This document shows, piece after piece, positions 1 through 6,437 of a stretch of DNA of 17,598 nt (positions are counted from its first letter, which is position 1; the number at the start of each line of letters is the position of its first letter). Made by a program: the position numbers and the translations under genes. The DNA comes from an uncultured Methanobrevibacter sp. Lineage in GTDB: Archaea > Methanobacteriota > Methanobacteria > Methanobacteriales > Methanobacteriaceae. The notes beneath the pieces were generated by a model, which did no database searches, had not been told where the DNA came from, and saw only the letters and a program-made list of their open reading frames with translations. The stretch covers positions 1 through 17,598 of the forward strand of contig CAJGDA010000019.1 in the NCBI GenBank assembly GCA_904501935.1, read 5' to 3'.

Positions 1-1026
1 ACATTGACCTACATCTAATAATCTTGGGATTCCTTCGATGTCACCTAAATCCAAGTCATTGAATTTGTATTTTCCGCATGCTAATGTTAAGATAACAGTG
101 TCTTGAGGTAAGTTTTGCACGAATTCCCTGTAGTAGTCATTATGTTTTGCTGCCTTGTCACATCCCCCGACAACGAAGAATCTTCTGATTTTGCCTTCTT
201 CCACTAATTTTTTGATTGCATCAGCGTGTTCTACAATAGCTCCAGCACTCCAACCAGTTGTGATTGTAGTCAATTCTTCTGCTTCTAAAGATCCAAGAGA
301 TTTTGCACATTCAATTACTTCTGAAAAGTCATAGTCCTCTACGGTTTTTACGCCGTCAAGTTTAGCGACATCCATGGTGAACATTCTTTCCTTGTATGCG
401 TCAAGTGCTGGCAATACACAGTTACTGGTTCCGACAATTGCAGCATTGTATTTTTTAAATACCGCTCTTTGGTCGTGCCATGCTCCACCGAGTTGTCCAG
501 CCAAGTTTTCATATTTGTTGAGTCCAGGGTATCCGTGAGCAGGCAACATTTCAGAGTGGGTGTAGACCTTGATGTCAGTCCCTTCCACTTGTTTTAATAA
601 TTCTTCTAGGGCTTTTAAGTCGTGACCGGTTACAATGATGGCCGGCCCTTCTTGTGCTCCTACTTTTACTTCAACTGGTTGTGGTTCACCGTATGCTTCA
701 ATGTGAGCATCTTTGAGCAATCTCATTACATCAATACTTACTTTACCTGCTTCAAGAGCTAGTGCAACCAAATCATTTGCATCGAAGTTGACATTAGTCA
801 ATGTAGTGTATAAACCTTTGGTTAAGAATGCATCGATTTCAGGATTGAATTTGCCTAAAACATTTGCATTGTAGTTGTATGCACTAATTCCTTTCATAGT
901 ATAAATTAAATTATCTTGTAATCTTGCCACAGTAGCGCTTTTGCCACAAACCCCTTTTACAGTACAACCAGTGCCTTTAGCGGCCTGGGAACATTGATAA
1001 CAAAACATGTCTAATCCTTCTGCCAT
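1..1026 (-). CDS. hcp: Hybrid cluster protein (hydroxylamine reductase), 3' end cut by window edge
   Basis: The 342 visible residues are the N-terminal part of a hybrid cluster protein, a cytoplasmic Fe-S-O enzyme that reduces hydroxylamine and, in other organisms, nitric oxide. Near the N-terminus C9, C12, C21 and C27 (C-x2-C-x8-C-x5-C) are the ligands of the cubane cluster. Hybrid-cluster ligands can be read as H135, E159, C203, C289, C317 and C342. Compared with Desulfovibrio Hcp (H244, E268, C312) the first three are shifted by a constant 109 residues, so the helical domain after the N-terminal cysteines is deleted, as in the short class III enzymes of methanogens. The last residues, ending LLDVGQC, sit at the window edge; perhaps 80-90 residues are missing, including the final Glu ligand. 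The ATG at 1026 has an AGAGGTAA ribosome-binding site. The gene is divergent from the TrmB-family regulator, which may control it (inference). Confidence 0.95.
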   Translation of the reverse strand, partial: MAEGLDMFCYQCSQAAKGTGCTVKGVCGKSATVARLQDNLIYTMKGISAYNYNANVLGKFNPEIDAFLTKGLYTTLTNVNFDANDLVALALEAGKVSIDVMRLLKDAHIEAYGEPQPVEVKVGAQEGPAIIVTGHDLKALEELLKQVEGTDIKVYTHSEMLPAHGYPGLNKYENLAGQLGGAWHDQRAVFKKYNAAIVGTSNCVLPALDAYKERMFTMDVAKLDGVKTVEDYDFSEVIECAKSLGSLEAEELTTITTGWSAGAIVEHADAIKKLVEEGKIRRFFVVGGCDKAAKHNDYYREFVQNLPQDTVILTLACGKYKFNDLDLGDIEGIPRLLDVGQC

Positions 1027-1039
1027 TTTAATTACCTCT

Positions 1040-1061
1040 TAATTATTGTTAATCATAATTA
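1040..1061. repeat. Inverted repeat in the hcp leader, candidate operator
   Basis: Perfect 7-base arms TAATTAT and ATAATTA are separated by 8 bases. The repeat covers the predicted hcp transcription start and lies just upstream of its ribosome-binding site, a position where a bound repressor would block transcription. It could be a site for the adjacent TrmB-family protein. The sequence is AT-rich, so a chance repeat is possible. Confidence 0.35.
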
Positions 1062-1065
1062 TCAG

Positions 1066-1082
1066 ACAGATAGTATATAAGT
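1066..1082 (-). promoter_or_regulatory. TATA box of hcp, near-palindromic and possibly bidirectional
   Basis: On the minus strand the sequence ACTTATATACTATC lies about 25 bases upstream of a predicted start near 1048, which leaves a leader of roughly 20 bases containing the hcp ribosome-binding site. The core reads AGTATATAAG on the plus strand, so it could also drive plus-strand transcription towards the regulator. No transcript data are available; the call rests on motif and spacing only. Confidence 0.55.
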
Positions 1083-1116
1083 ATTTTGTCACTTTTCAAG
1101 GGTTAAAAGTAGTAAA

Positions 1117-1124
1117 TTTATATA
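1117..1124 (+). promoter_or_regulatory. TATA box of the TrmB-family regulator
   Basis: TTTATATA matches the archaeal TATA consensus. A start about 25 bases past its centre falls at about 1147-1150, on the ATG at 1148. The absence of any ribosome-binding site in front of that ATG fits a leaderless message. Confidence 0.5.
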
Positions 1125-1147
1125 TAATGTCCCACATAACAAAAAAC

Positions 1148-1921
1148 ATGGACGAGAATATAGCTATACTTAAAGGACTTGGGCTAACAATGTACGAGGC
1201 CCAAGCATATGTAACGCTCACTTCATTAATCTCATCGACTGCAACAGAAGTGTCTGAAAAATCAGGCATTCCTCGAAGCAAAATATATGATGTGATGAAT
1301 GGACTGATCAAGAAGAATTTCATAGAAGTGGAAGACGGAAGGCCTCTCAAATATACTGTCAAATCCCCAATTGAAGTGTTGGATCGTGAAAAGGAACGTG
1401 TCAACACACAAATCGATGACACAATAACAAGATTGACATACATCTATGAAAACGGAATGAGCCAAGTTCAAGCTCCAATATGGAGAGTATATGGCGTTGA
1501 AAAAATCATTGCACAGGAAGTTGAAATCATCAATAGGGCGAAAACATCCGTCAATATGAGAATAGGATTCTTATTTGAAGGCGAAGGTGACGCACTCATT
1601 AAAGCATTTAAAAAAAGGCGAAACTTAAATGTGAACATATTGGCTTCCCCAACATGCTACATCAATGATGAAGAAGTCAATATCATAAAAATGTTTAAGG
1701 ATGCCGGCATTAACATCCAAAAGGCAGACATTCCATTTGTTAAGGTGTTGATATCCGATTCAAAAGAGATGATGCACACATATACCAAGTTTTCAGAAGA
1801 TAAGAGAAACGTCATTCCAGAAACAGCAATTGGAATCTGGAACAAATATGAGGACATAGCCAAAAACTATGACGACCGTTTCATGAATCAATTGAAAAAA
1901 CTAAAGAAAAAGTCTAAATAA
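1148..1921 (+). CDS. TrmB-family transcriptional regulator
   Basis: The 257-residue protein begins with a winged helix-turn-helix of the TrmB type (about residues 8-62): LGLTMYEAQAY opens the domain and IPRSKIYDVM is the recognition-helix region. A short helical linker (about 80-100) leads to a C-terminal region (about 108-250) that resembles the TrmB effector-binding domain, starting with WRVYGVEKII. TrmB proteins are cytoplasmic DNA-binding regulators, often responding to sugars or other small molecules; the ligand here cannot be read from sequence. I chose ATG 1148 because the TATA box at 1117 predicts a leaderless start there. ATG 1127 is an alternative that adds seven residues. The end is very basic (KKLKKKSK). 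The gene is divergent from hcp, its most likely target, and its stop overlaps the 3' end of the convergent ADP-ribosylglycohydrolase gene by 8 bases. Confidence 0.88.
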   Translation: MDENIAILKGLGLTMYEAQAYVTLTSLISSTATEVSEKSGIPRSKIYDVMNGLIKKNFIEVEDGRPLKYTVKSPIEVLDREKERVNTQIDDTITRLTYIYENGMSQVQAPIWRVYGVEKIIAQEVEIINRAKTSVNMRIGFLFEGEGDALIKAFKKRRNLNVNILASPTCYINDEEVNIIKMFKDAGINIQKADIPFVKVLISDSKEMMHTYTKFSEDKRNVIPETAIGIWNKYEDIAKNYDDRFMNQLKKLKKKSK

Positions 1922-2699
1922 ATTTATCTTCGAATTTCATCAAAGCATCCAATAAAAAGTCATCCAAACGATTGACACTGTTATCAACAATATCCTCCGG
2001 AACTTCCCAATAAGCTGATGCAATACCTCCGGCAATAGCCGCCTGCGTATCAGCATCCCCGCCTAAAGAAACGCAATTTCTAATTGTGTCTTCAAAATCG
2101 TCTGCCTCCAAAAAGCAGATTATTGATTCCGGAACACTCCCTGCACATGAAACGTCAAAAGAATAAAATGGCCTTATCTCATTTAATGACCTATTTAAAT
2201 TATATTCATACCTTGTTTCAACATGATCTTTTATTTCATCCTTGTTGGCTCCAATTCTTGCAAGATAAATTGCATCAACTGTAGCTAGTGCTCCTTTTAC
2301 AGCTTCAGGATGATTATGTGTAACGACTGCTGATTTATAGGCTAAATCCTGGGCTTCTTCAAGTGAATTCGCTGCCCATGCACATGGTGAAACCCTCATT
2401 GCAGAACCGTTTGCCCAACTTCCATAAGGTTGCGGATGTTCTTCTCTCAACCAATTCAAGAACATTCTACCATAACCTGCACCAATATACCTATTACCGA
2501 ATAACTGCAATTCTTTAATTAACACATCTTCTGAAGTTTTATCCTTGCTTAGCCAATTAGCAATAGCCAAAGTCATTACAGTATCATCTGTAAAAGTTGA
2601 TCTGTCGCCAAACAACTCAAATTCTTTAGTTTTAATAGAATTAAATTCATAAACTGATCCAATTATATCTCCGCAGATAGCTCCAATTATTCCTTTCAT
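1914..2699 (-). CDS. ADP-ribosylglycohydrolase family protein (DraG/ARH-like)
   Basis: The 261-residue protein is a complete member of the ADP-ribosylglycohydrolase fold, cytoplasmic Mg2+ enzymes that remove ADP-ribose from arginine and related targets. The family signatures are all present: GAICGDIIGS (6-15), the metal-binding FTDDT (36-40), SWANGSAMRVSP (94-105), the THNHPEA loop (127-133) and the second metal site GGDADTQAAIAGG (213-225), with D38, D39, D215 and D217 as likely ligands. It is close to the compact, single-domain length of the family. No ADP-ribosyltransferase and no nitrogenase gene is nearby, so the substrate is unknown. The ATG at 2699 has no ribosome-binding site, and a TATA box about 25 bases upstream predicts a leaderless message. 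Its 3' end overlaps the convergent TrmB-family gene by 8 bases. Confidence 0.93.
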   Translation of the reverse strand: MKGIIGAICGDIIGSVYEFNSIKTKEFELFGDRSTFTDDTVMTLAIANWLSKDKTSEDVLIKELQLFGNRYIGAGYGRMFLNWLREEHPQPYGSWANGSAMRVSPCAWAANSLEEAQDLAYKSAVVTHNHPEAVKGALATVDAIYLARIGANKDEIKDHVETRYEYNLNRSLNEIRPFYSFDVSCAGSVPESIICFLEADDFEDTIRNCVSLGGDADTQAAIAGGIASAYWEVPEDIVDNSVNRLDDFLLDALMKFEDKFI

Positions 2700-2717
2700 G
2701 ATATTACTATGTGTTTA

Positions 2718-2736
2718 AATAGTATATAAAACTATT
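2718..2736 (-). promoter_or_regulatory. Promoter of the ADP-ribosylglycohydrolase gene
   Basis: The minus strand reads GTTTTATATACT, a good archaeal TATA box, and a start about 25 bases downstream falls next to the ATG at 2699. The box is framed by 6-base inverted arms AATAGT and ACTATT. On the plus strand the same bases read ATAGTATATAA, identical to 1070-1080 in front of hcp and the TrmB-family gene. Confidence 0.55.
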
Positions 2737-2830
2737 GATTTCATCATATGAGACTGATTTTAAACGGCAAAATTTCAAAAGACACTTGCAAAAACTAAGA
2801 TAAGAAACATGCCCCATGCCATTCATGGAA

Positions 2831-2894
2831 TTATTTTAAAAAAAATAAAAATGAAGTAGATAGCTATTAAAGTGAGCTAAGCTTCAATAGCTAT
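2831..2894 (-). terminator. Terminator of the Flp-like operon
   Basis: On the minus-strand RNA a 13-base stem forms between the complements of 2882-2894 and 2860-2872, complete if one G-U pair is allowed. On the plus strand the same position would be an A-C mismatch, so the hairpin favours minus-strand RNA. It is followed by a U-rich tract (CATTTTTATTTTTTTT). It lies about 215 bases after the stop of the MvhD-like gene, giving that transcript a long 3' tail. Confidence 0.6.
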
Positions 2895-2979
2895 TGTAGA
2901 CAATCAAGAAACCTACATGAAATTCATATAAATTTCTTTTTTTTCATAATAACTCATTCCATATCGATGGAGAAAAATT

Positions 2980-3010
2980 ATAACAATAATCTGTGCCTAA
3001 TTATTGTTAT
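2980..3010. repeat. Perfect 11-base inverted repeat downstream of the MvhD-like gene
   Basis: Arms ATAACAATAAT (2980-2990) and ATTATTGTTAT (3000-3010) are separated by 9 bases. It would form a hairpin in the 3' untranslated part of the Flp-like transcript. No T-tract follows it on either strand, so it is not a classical terminator; it may protect the 3' end of the message. Confidence 0.5.
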
Positions 3011-3109
3011 CGGCTAATGATGAATTTATCAACATAGAATTCATTAATTATGAACTATTCACAATTCGATTTACAATATTTGTAAAAACCATTGATTATA
3101 GAAATTTAA

Positions 3110-3514
3110 TTATTCTAATTCTAATGGTCCTAATTTTGTTAATGTTTTATGGAATTCCTCCATTGTTCTTTGGAACTTCTCACCTTCGGATGCTGAAATC
3201 CAATCGTGACAGAACCTTTCTTTTTCAATTCCAAATTCCTCAAGAATGTCTTCAACGATTTTTGATCTTCTGGACCATTTGTAGTTACCTGCATCATAGT
3301 GGCAGTCACCAATGTGGCATCCTCCTACAAATACTCCATCCGCACCTTCCTGGAATGCTTTGAATATCATTGAAGGGCTAATTCTTCCTGAACACATTAC
3401 ACGAATGATTCTTATGTTTGGAGAGTATTGCATACGTGCAGTTCCTGCTGTATCTGCTCCTCCATAACAACACCAGTTACATAATAAACCTACAATTTTT
3501 ATATCATCAGACAT
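3110..3514 (-). CDS. MvhD-like [2Fe-2S] electron-transfer subunit (probable FlpD)
   Basis: The 134-residue protein belongs to the MvhD/VhuD family, small Fe-S proteins that pass electrons to heterodisulfide reductase. Family cysteines are visible at C12, C15, C16, C41, C66 and C71, in the motifs LLCNWCCYGGAD, VMCSGR and GGCHIGDCHY. It is full length for the family core. I chose ATG 3514 because it follows a perfect GAGGTGAT site and begins MSDDIKIVGLLCNWC, the usual family start; a longer frame would run into the gene in front. It is the last gene of a three-gene operon, 10 bases after the FdhB-like stop. In other methanogens MvhD joins hydrogenase or formate dehydrogenase to HdrABC; here no hydrogenase subunit is adjacent, so it probably links the FdhB-like protein to an Hdr complex encoded elsewhere (inference). 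Confidence 0.92.
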   Translation of the reverse strand: MSDDIKIVGLLCNWCCYGGADTAGTARMQYSPNIRIIRVMCSGRISPSMIFKAFQEGADGVFVGGCHIGDCHYDAGNYKWSRRSKIVEDILEEFGIEKERFCHDWISASEGEKFQRTMEEFHKTLTKLGPLELE

Positions 3515-3524
3515 CAAATCACCT

Positions 3525-4664
3525 CTATAACTCGGTTTTTTCTGGACTGTATAATGGAGGTTTGATATCATCTGAAACTCCAGCTACATAACCAGTTCTT
3601 TCAAAGTATTTTTTCTGTAATTTGTCGAAGATTAATGAAACAGGTATGTCCATTGGGCATACATCATCACATTGGCCGCAATCGCAACAGCTGAAACTCA
3701 TATGGGATAGTCTTACACCTTGGAAAGCGATTGGAGTAGGTGGGATGTTTGCTTCATCTTTAAAGTATGATTTGTTTAATTCACAGTTTTCAAAACACCA
3801 GCAAATCGGACATACATCACGACATGCATAACAACTGATACAGCGGTTCCAGTCATCCATTTCATTTACTAATGGGAAACTTGCTTTTTGACTGTTTTTA
3901 GCCATTTTTATCATGATGCCTTCAACTTTTGATCTGCCTTCAACTGCTGCATCTGCAGGGGATTTTGTTTCAAGAAGTCCTGCTTTTTTAGCGCCGTCGA
4001 TTAATTCTTGGCCTTTCTCATCATTAATTTCGATGAATGTCCAGCCGTCTTCTGCTCCCCAGTTTCCGCATGCTAAGTTTGCTTTTCTTGGGATTTTTAC
4101 ATCACATCTTTGGCAGTTTTTACGACGTCCGTAACCTTCTTTTTCAAGATCGTGAATTTTTACTGCTTCTTCAGAGCCGTCTGCGAGTTCGATAATGAAT
4201 TGACCTTTGTCAATTTCTTCACTTACAACATCATCAGGGTCAGCTTCGTAGAACAAATCAATCATTTTTCTACCGCGAACTGGAGGAACGGTTCCTCCGC
4301 AGTTTAAACCAATGATATAAAGATTATCTCTGCTGACTTTGTGTCTTGTGATAAGCTCCTCAATAGCTCTCATATCACAAGGTTTTGCAGTAAGTGCTAT
4401 TTTCTTATCAAATAAATATTTTTGAACAAGGTCTCCGAACATTGTAGGAGCACAATGGTAAGAACCAGCTGTTTTCATTAAATCTTCGGAATCGGTTACG
4501 AAGGTTGGAACACCATCATAGACATCATCACAAGGACTGATTGCCAAAACGCCATCTACCAATCCTTCATCAAGCAAATATTTTAGGATACTTGTAACAG
4601 CTCCACCACATTCACCTGCTTTGTGAATATCGTCATTTTGTGATTTTGCTAAAACATAACTCAT
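3525..4664 (-). CDS. FdhB-like F420-binding iron-sulfur flavoprotein (probable FlpB)
   Basis: The 379-residue protein is a beta subunit of the F420-dependent formate dehydrogenase/FrhB family, cytoplasmic proteins that use FAD and Fe-S clusters to exchange electrons with coenzyme F420. The N-terminal F420 dehydrogenase region contains KAGECGGAVTSIL (15-27) and the TAKPCDMRAIE segment (92-102); C184, C187 and C199 with the following GNWGAEDGW lie in the flavin/Fe-S region. Two C-terminal [4Fe-4S] motifs follow: C275/C278/C281/C285 and C326/C329/C332/C336, both ending in CP. The length is normal. The ATG has an AGGTGAT site four bases upstream, and the gene starts 12 bases after the FdhA-like stop. 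A normal FdhB works with a catalytic FdhA; here the partner lacks that centre, so this subunit is more likely an F420H2 oxidase/F420 reductase module than part of a formate dehydrogenase. Confidence 0.93.
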   Translation of the reverse strand: MSYVLAKSQNDDIHKAGECGGAVTSILKYLLDEGLVDGVLAISPCDDVYDGVPTFVTDSEDLMKTAGSYHCAPTMFGDLVQKYLFDKKIALTAKPCDMRAIEELITRHKVSRDNLYIIGLNCGGTVPPVRGRKMIDLFYEADPDDVVSEEIDKGQFIIELADGSEEAVKIHDLEKEGYGRRKNCQRCDVKIPRKANLACGNWGAEDGWTFIEINDEKGQELIDGAKKAGLLETKSPADAAVEGRSKVEGIMIKMAKNSQKASFPLVNEMDDWNRCISCYACRDVCPICWCFENCELNKSYFKDEANIPPTPIAFQGVRLSHMSFSCCDCGQCDDVCPMDIPVSLIFDKLQKKYFERTGYVAGVSDDIKPPLYSPEKTEL

Positions 4665-4676
4665 ATAATCACCTTT

Positions 4677-5705
4677 CTATCCATTTAATTTATCAATTAT
4701 CTCAACTTCACTTAAAACATCTGATTCGACAACTGCATTAAAAGTTTGAGCATCGCCCATTGCATTTACAAATGAGCCGTCTTTTTCAAGCCATGTTTTA
4801 ATAGGAATGATAATGTCTGAAATTTCAGTTGTATTGTTTTTACAAGTAGCAAAGCTAATAATCTTTGAGATTTTTGAAAAATCAAAGTCAATATCTTCAA
4901 CAATATCATCATTGAATACTAACAATAACTTAGTATTATCTAACAATTCAGTTAATTCTTCTTTTGATTTAGAATCTATTATGCTTAAAGCGCCTTTAGT
5001 ATTAGGTTTTGAAAATACTGGCAATTTTTTACAATTAAGAGCATTAATTTTATCTAAATCTTCTGGTGAATCAATCTGATTGAAAACAATTACTGAAGAT
5101 TCGTCAAAATCATTATTGCTTAAAAATTCGTCAACAGATCCATTGAAACATTCATCAGCAATATTGCCGGTGACAGATTTCTCAGCTTTGACTAAAGCAT
5201 AAATTTGAGCTCCGTTTTGTTTTGCATGAACAATTCTTCTTCCGATTAATGGGTTTTCATACAATAAATCACCGATGACAAATACCTTACATGCATCCGC
5301 AACTTCATCATATGAAGCAACTTCATCAAAATTCGCTAAATCATCTGCATAAAGAGCAAGATTAAAACCATTGGATTCAGCAAAATTTTTAATTGCTTCA
5401 ATTTCTTCAATACATTCATTACCAGAACAAATTACAGTTACTTTTGAAGAATCAGCAGATTTTATTTCTTTTGAAACATCTGCGATTGCTTTATCCAAAT
5501 CCTCTTCTGAATTTGAAACAATAGCACTTTGGAATTTGTTTTTGTAACACTCGATGGAATTTCTTCCATTTAAACAGTTTTTACCAGCGTTAACTGGGTG
5601 CCTTTTATAGGGAAAAGTCCCAACAATATCTCCGTCATTTAAAACTACATTAATGCCGCAGCCAACACTGCACACTGGGCATAATGTATGCTTAATCTCC
5701 AACAT
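4677..5705 (-). CDS. Truncated FdhA-like protein with Fe4S4 domain and no active-site Cys/Sec (probable FlpC)
   Basis: The 342-residue protein resembles the molybdopterin oxidoreductase family (FdhA, FwdB/FmdB). It starts with the family [4Fe-4S] domain: C9, C12, C16 and C44 in C-x2-C-x3-C-x27-C. Residues 140-170 resemble the domain that begins after the active site (VIGDLLYENPLIGRR), and 292-320 matches the late ADxxLP-EKxGxFxN-xGxxQ element. The segment where FdhA carries its catalytic Cys or selenocysteine (about 105-130) has no Cys, and the C-terminal molybdopterin-binding domain is absent; FdhA enzymes have about 680 residues. It probably no longer binds the metal cofactor and may act as an Fe-S scaffold, as NuoG does in complex I (analogy). 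ATG 5705 is chosen because AGGTGAT lies four bases upstream; earlier starts overlap that site. First gene of the operon. The order FdhA-like, FdhB-like, MvhD-like matches flpC-flpB-flpD as I recall it for Methanothermobacter. Confidence 0.85.
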   Translation of the reverse strand: MLEIKHTLCPVCSVGCGINVVLNDGDIVGTFPYKRHPVNAGKNCLNGRNSIECYKNKFQSAIVSNSEEDLDKAIADVSKEIKSADSSKVTVICSGNECIEEIEAIKNFAESNGFNLALYADDLANFDEVASYDEVADACKVFVIGDLLYENPLIGRRIVHAKQNGAQIYALVKAEKSVTGNIADECFNGSVDEFLSNNDFDESSVIVFNQIDSPEDLDKINALNCKKLPVFSKPNTKGALSIIDSKSKEELTELLDNTKLLLVFNDDIVEDIDFDFSKISKIISFATCKNNTTEISDIIIPIKTWLEKDGSFVNAMGDAQTFNAVVESDVLSEVEIIDKLNG

Positions 5706-5817
5706 ATACATCACCTAAAATTAGTCCTAAAGAGCATGTTGAAAGTCTTACAGTCAAAACTTGGATTTACCCCCATTAACAAATATTCACAGATTTAAAG
5801 AAACATGTCTTTATGAA

Positions 5818-5861
5818 TGAACATATGTTATTAAATTATCCTAATGTTCAAAAAATGAACA
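5818..5861. promoter_or_regulatory. Candidate operator cluster in the Flp-like leader
   Basis: A 10-base palindrome AACATATGTT (5820-5829) is followed by an inverted repeat TGTTCA-N5-TGAACA (5845-5861). The half-site TGAACA also occurs at 5818-5823, overlapping the palindrome. The arrangement is typical of a site for a dimeric helix-turn-helix regulator, and it lies about 115-155 bases upstream of the first Flp-like start codon. Confidence 0.4.
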
Positions 5862-5905
5862 ATACAATAATTTAAAATTTAATCACCTCAAAACCAAAGT
5901 TTAGG

Positions 5906-5929
5906 TTTAACATGATTAATAATGTTAAA
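5906..5929. repeat. 8-base inverted repeat in the Flp-like leader
   Basis: Perfect arms TTTAACAT and ATGTTAAA flank an 8-base spacer. The half-site contains the same AACAT core as the palindrome at 5820-5829, so it may belong to the same operator set. On the plus strand it is followed by a T-rich run (TTTGATTTTTT), but no plus-strand gene lies upstream that would need a terminator. Confidence 0.4.
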
Positions 5930-6437
5930 ATTTGATTTTTTCTGGAATGTTTAAATCACATTGCTAAAACATCAAATTAAACAAGAGTTTTTAAGGACGT
6001 GTTGATTAAATAATCCAAATTTTCATATAAAACATAATACTCTTCATAAACTATTTATCAACGACTAATGACTAAAATTATCCAATTAACAAATTATTAA
6101 TTAAATAATCTATATTATTCTCTCTTTTAATATGTATATAAATGTTATCAAATTTTTTTCCAAAATATTAGCTCAAATCAAAAATGGAAGATAAATGACA
6201 CATTTACTTCAAATACAACTAAATTAAACAATTTTCAATTAAATAATAATAAACTAATGTAATACTATAAAAATATATAATAATACACTAGAATTCTCAA
6301 ATTTTATAAACAAAATAATAAACAAAATGATTTATATTGATAAGTTTTAAAATAATTGATAAAATTTTAAAAAAAAATAGGAAATTGTACAACCCTTAAT
6401 AAAGTTTTGCACACAATTAATTTATCAAATGTAAAAT

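Larger units (their letters stand above)
2700..3109. other. Intergenic region between ADP-ribosylglycohydrolase and the Flp-like operon
   Basis: No supported gene lies here. It holds the divergent TATA region at 2718-2736, a minus-strand hairpin with a U-rich tail (2831-2894), a short plus-strand hairpin with arms GAAATT and AATTTC followed by eight T (2919-2944), a perfect 11-base inverted repeat (2980-3010), and a 7-base inverted repeat TTTACAA/TTGTAAA (3070-3086). A 16-codon open frame starts at 2748 on the plus strand directly under the possible plus-strand TATA box, but nothing supports translation. Confidence 0.6.
5706..6437. other. AT-rich gene-free leader region upstream of the Flp-like operon
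   Basis: About 730 bases without a credible gene on either strand. It contains candidate minus-strand TATA boxes at 6135-6142 (a perfect TTTATATA) and 6026-6034, which would give leaders of about 400 or 300 bases for the Flp-like operon. It also holds inverted repeats built from AACAT/ATGTT and TGAACA half-sites (5818-5929) and an orphan GAGGTGAT ribosome-binding motif on the minus strand at 5882-5889 with no ATG behind it. The rest is A/T tracts. Which promoter is used cannot be decided from sequence. Confidence 0.55.

Noticed and set aside
1046..1126. N-terminal extension of the TrmB-family protein from a TTG at 1046
   Set aside because: The extension would run through the TATA boxes, is not like any TrmB N-terminus and lacks a ribosome-binding site.
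1096..1443. Minus-strand open frame of 115 codons inside the TrmB-family gene
   Set aside because: It is antisense to a recognised helix-turn-helix gene with its own promoter, and no start signals are seen on the minus strand.
3004..3363. Plus-strand open frame of 119 codons overlapping the MvhD-like gene
   Set aside because: It is antisense to a well-supported gene for most of its length, has no ribosome-binding site, and its product shows no family features.
4677..5705. FdhA-like gene as a broken pseudogene of formate dehydrogenase
   Set aside because: The frame is open over 342 codons, has a good ribosome-binding site, keeps the four Fe-S cysteines and the late family element, and sits in an intact operon. 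It looks like a shortened but selected protein.
5930..6437. CRISPR array or tandem repeat in the AT-rich spacer
   Set aside because: No repeat unit recurs at regular spacing; the apparent repetition is only A/T-tract composition.
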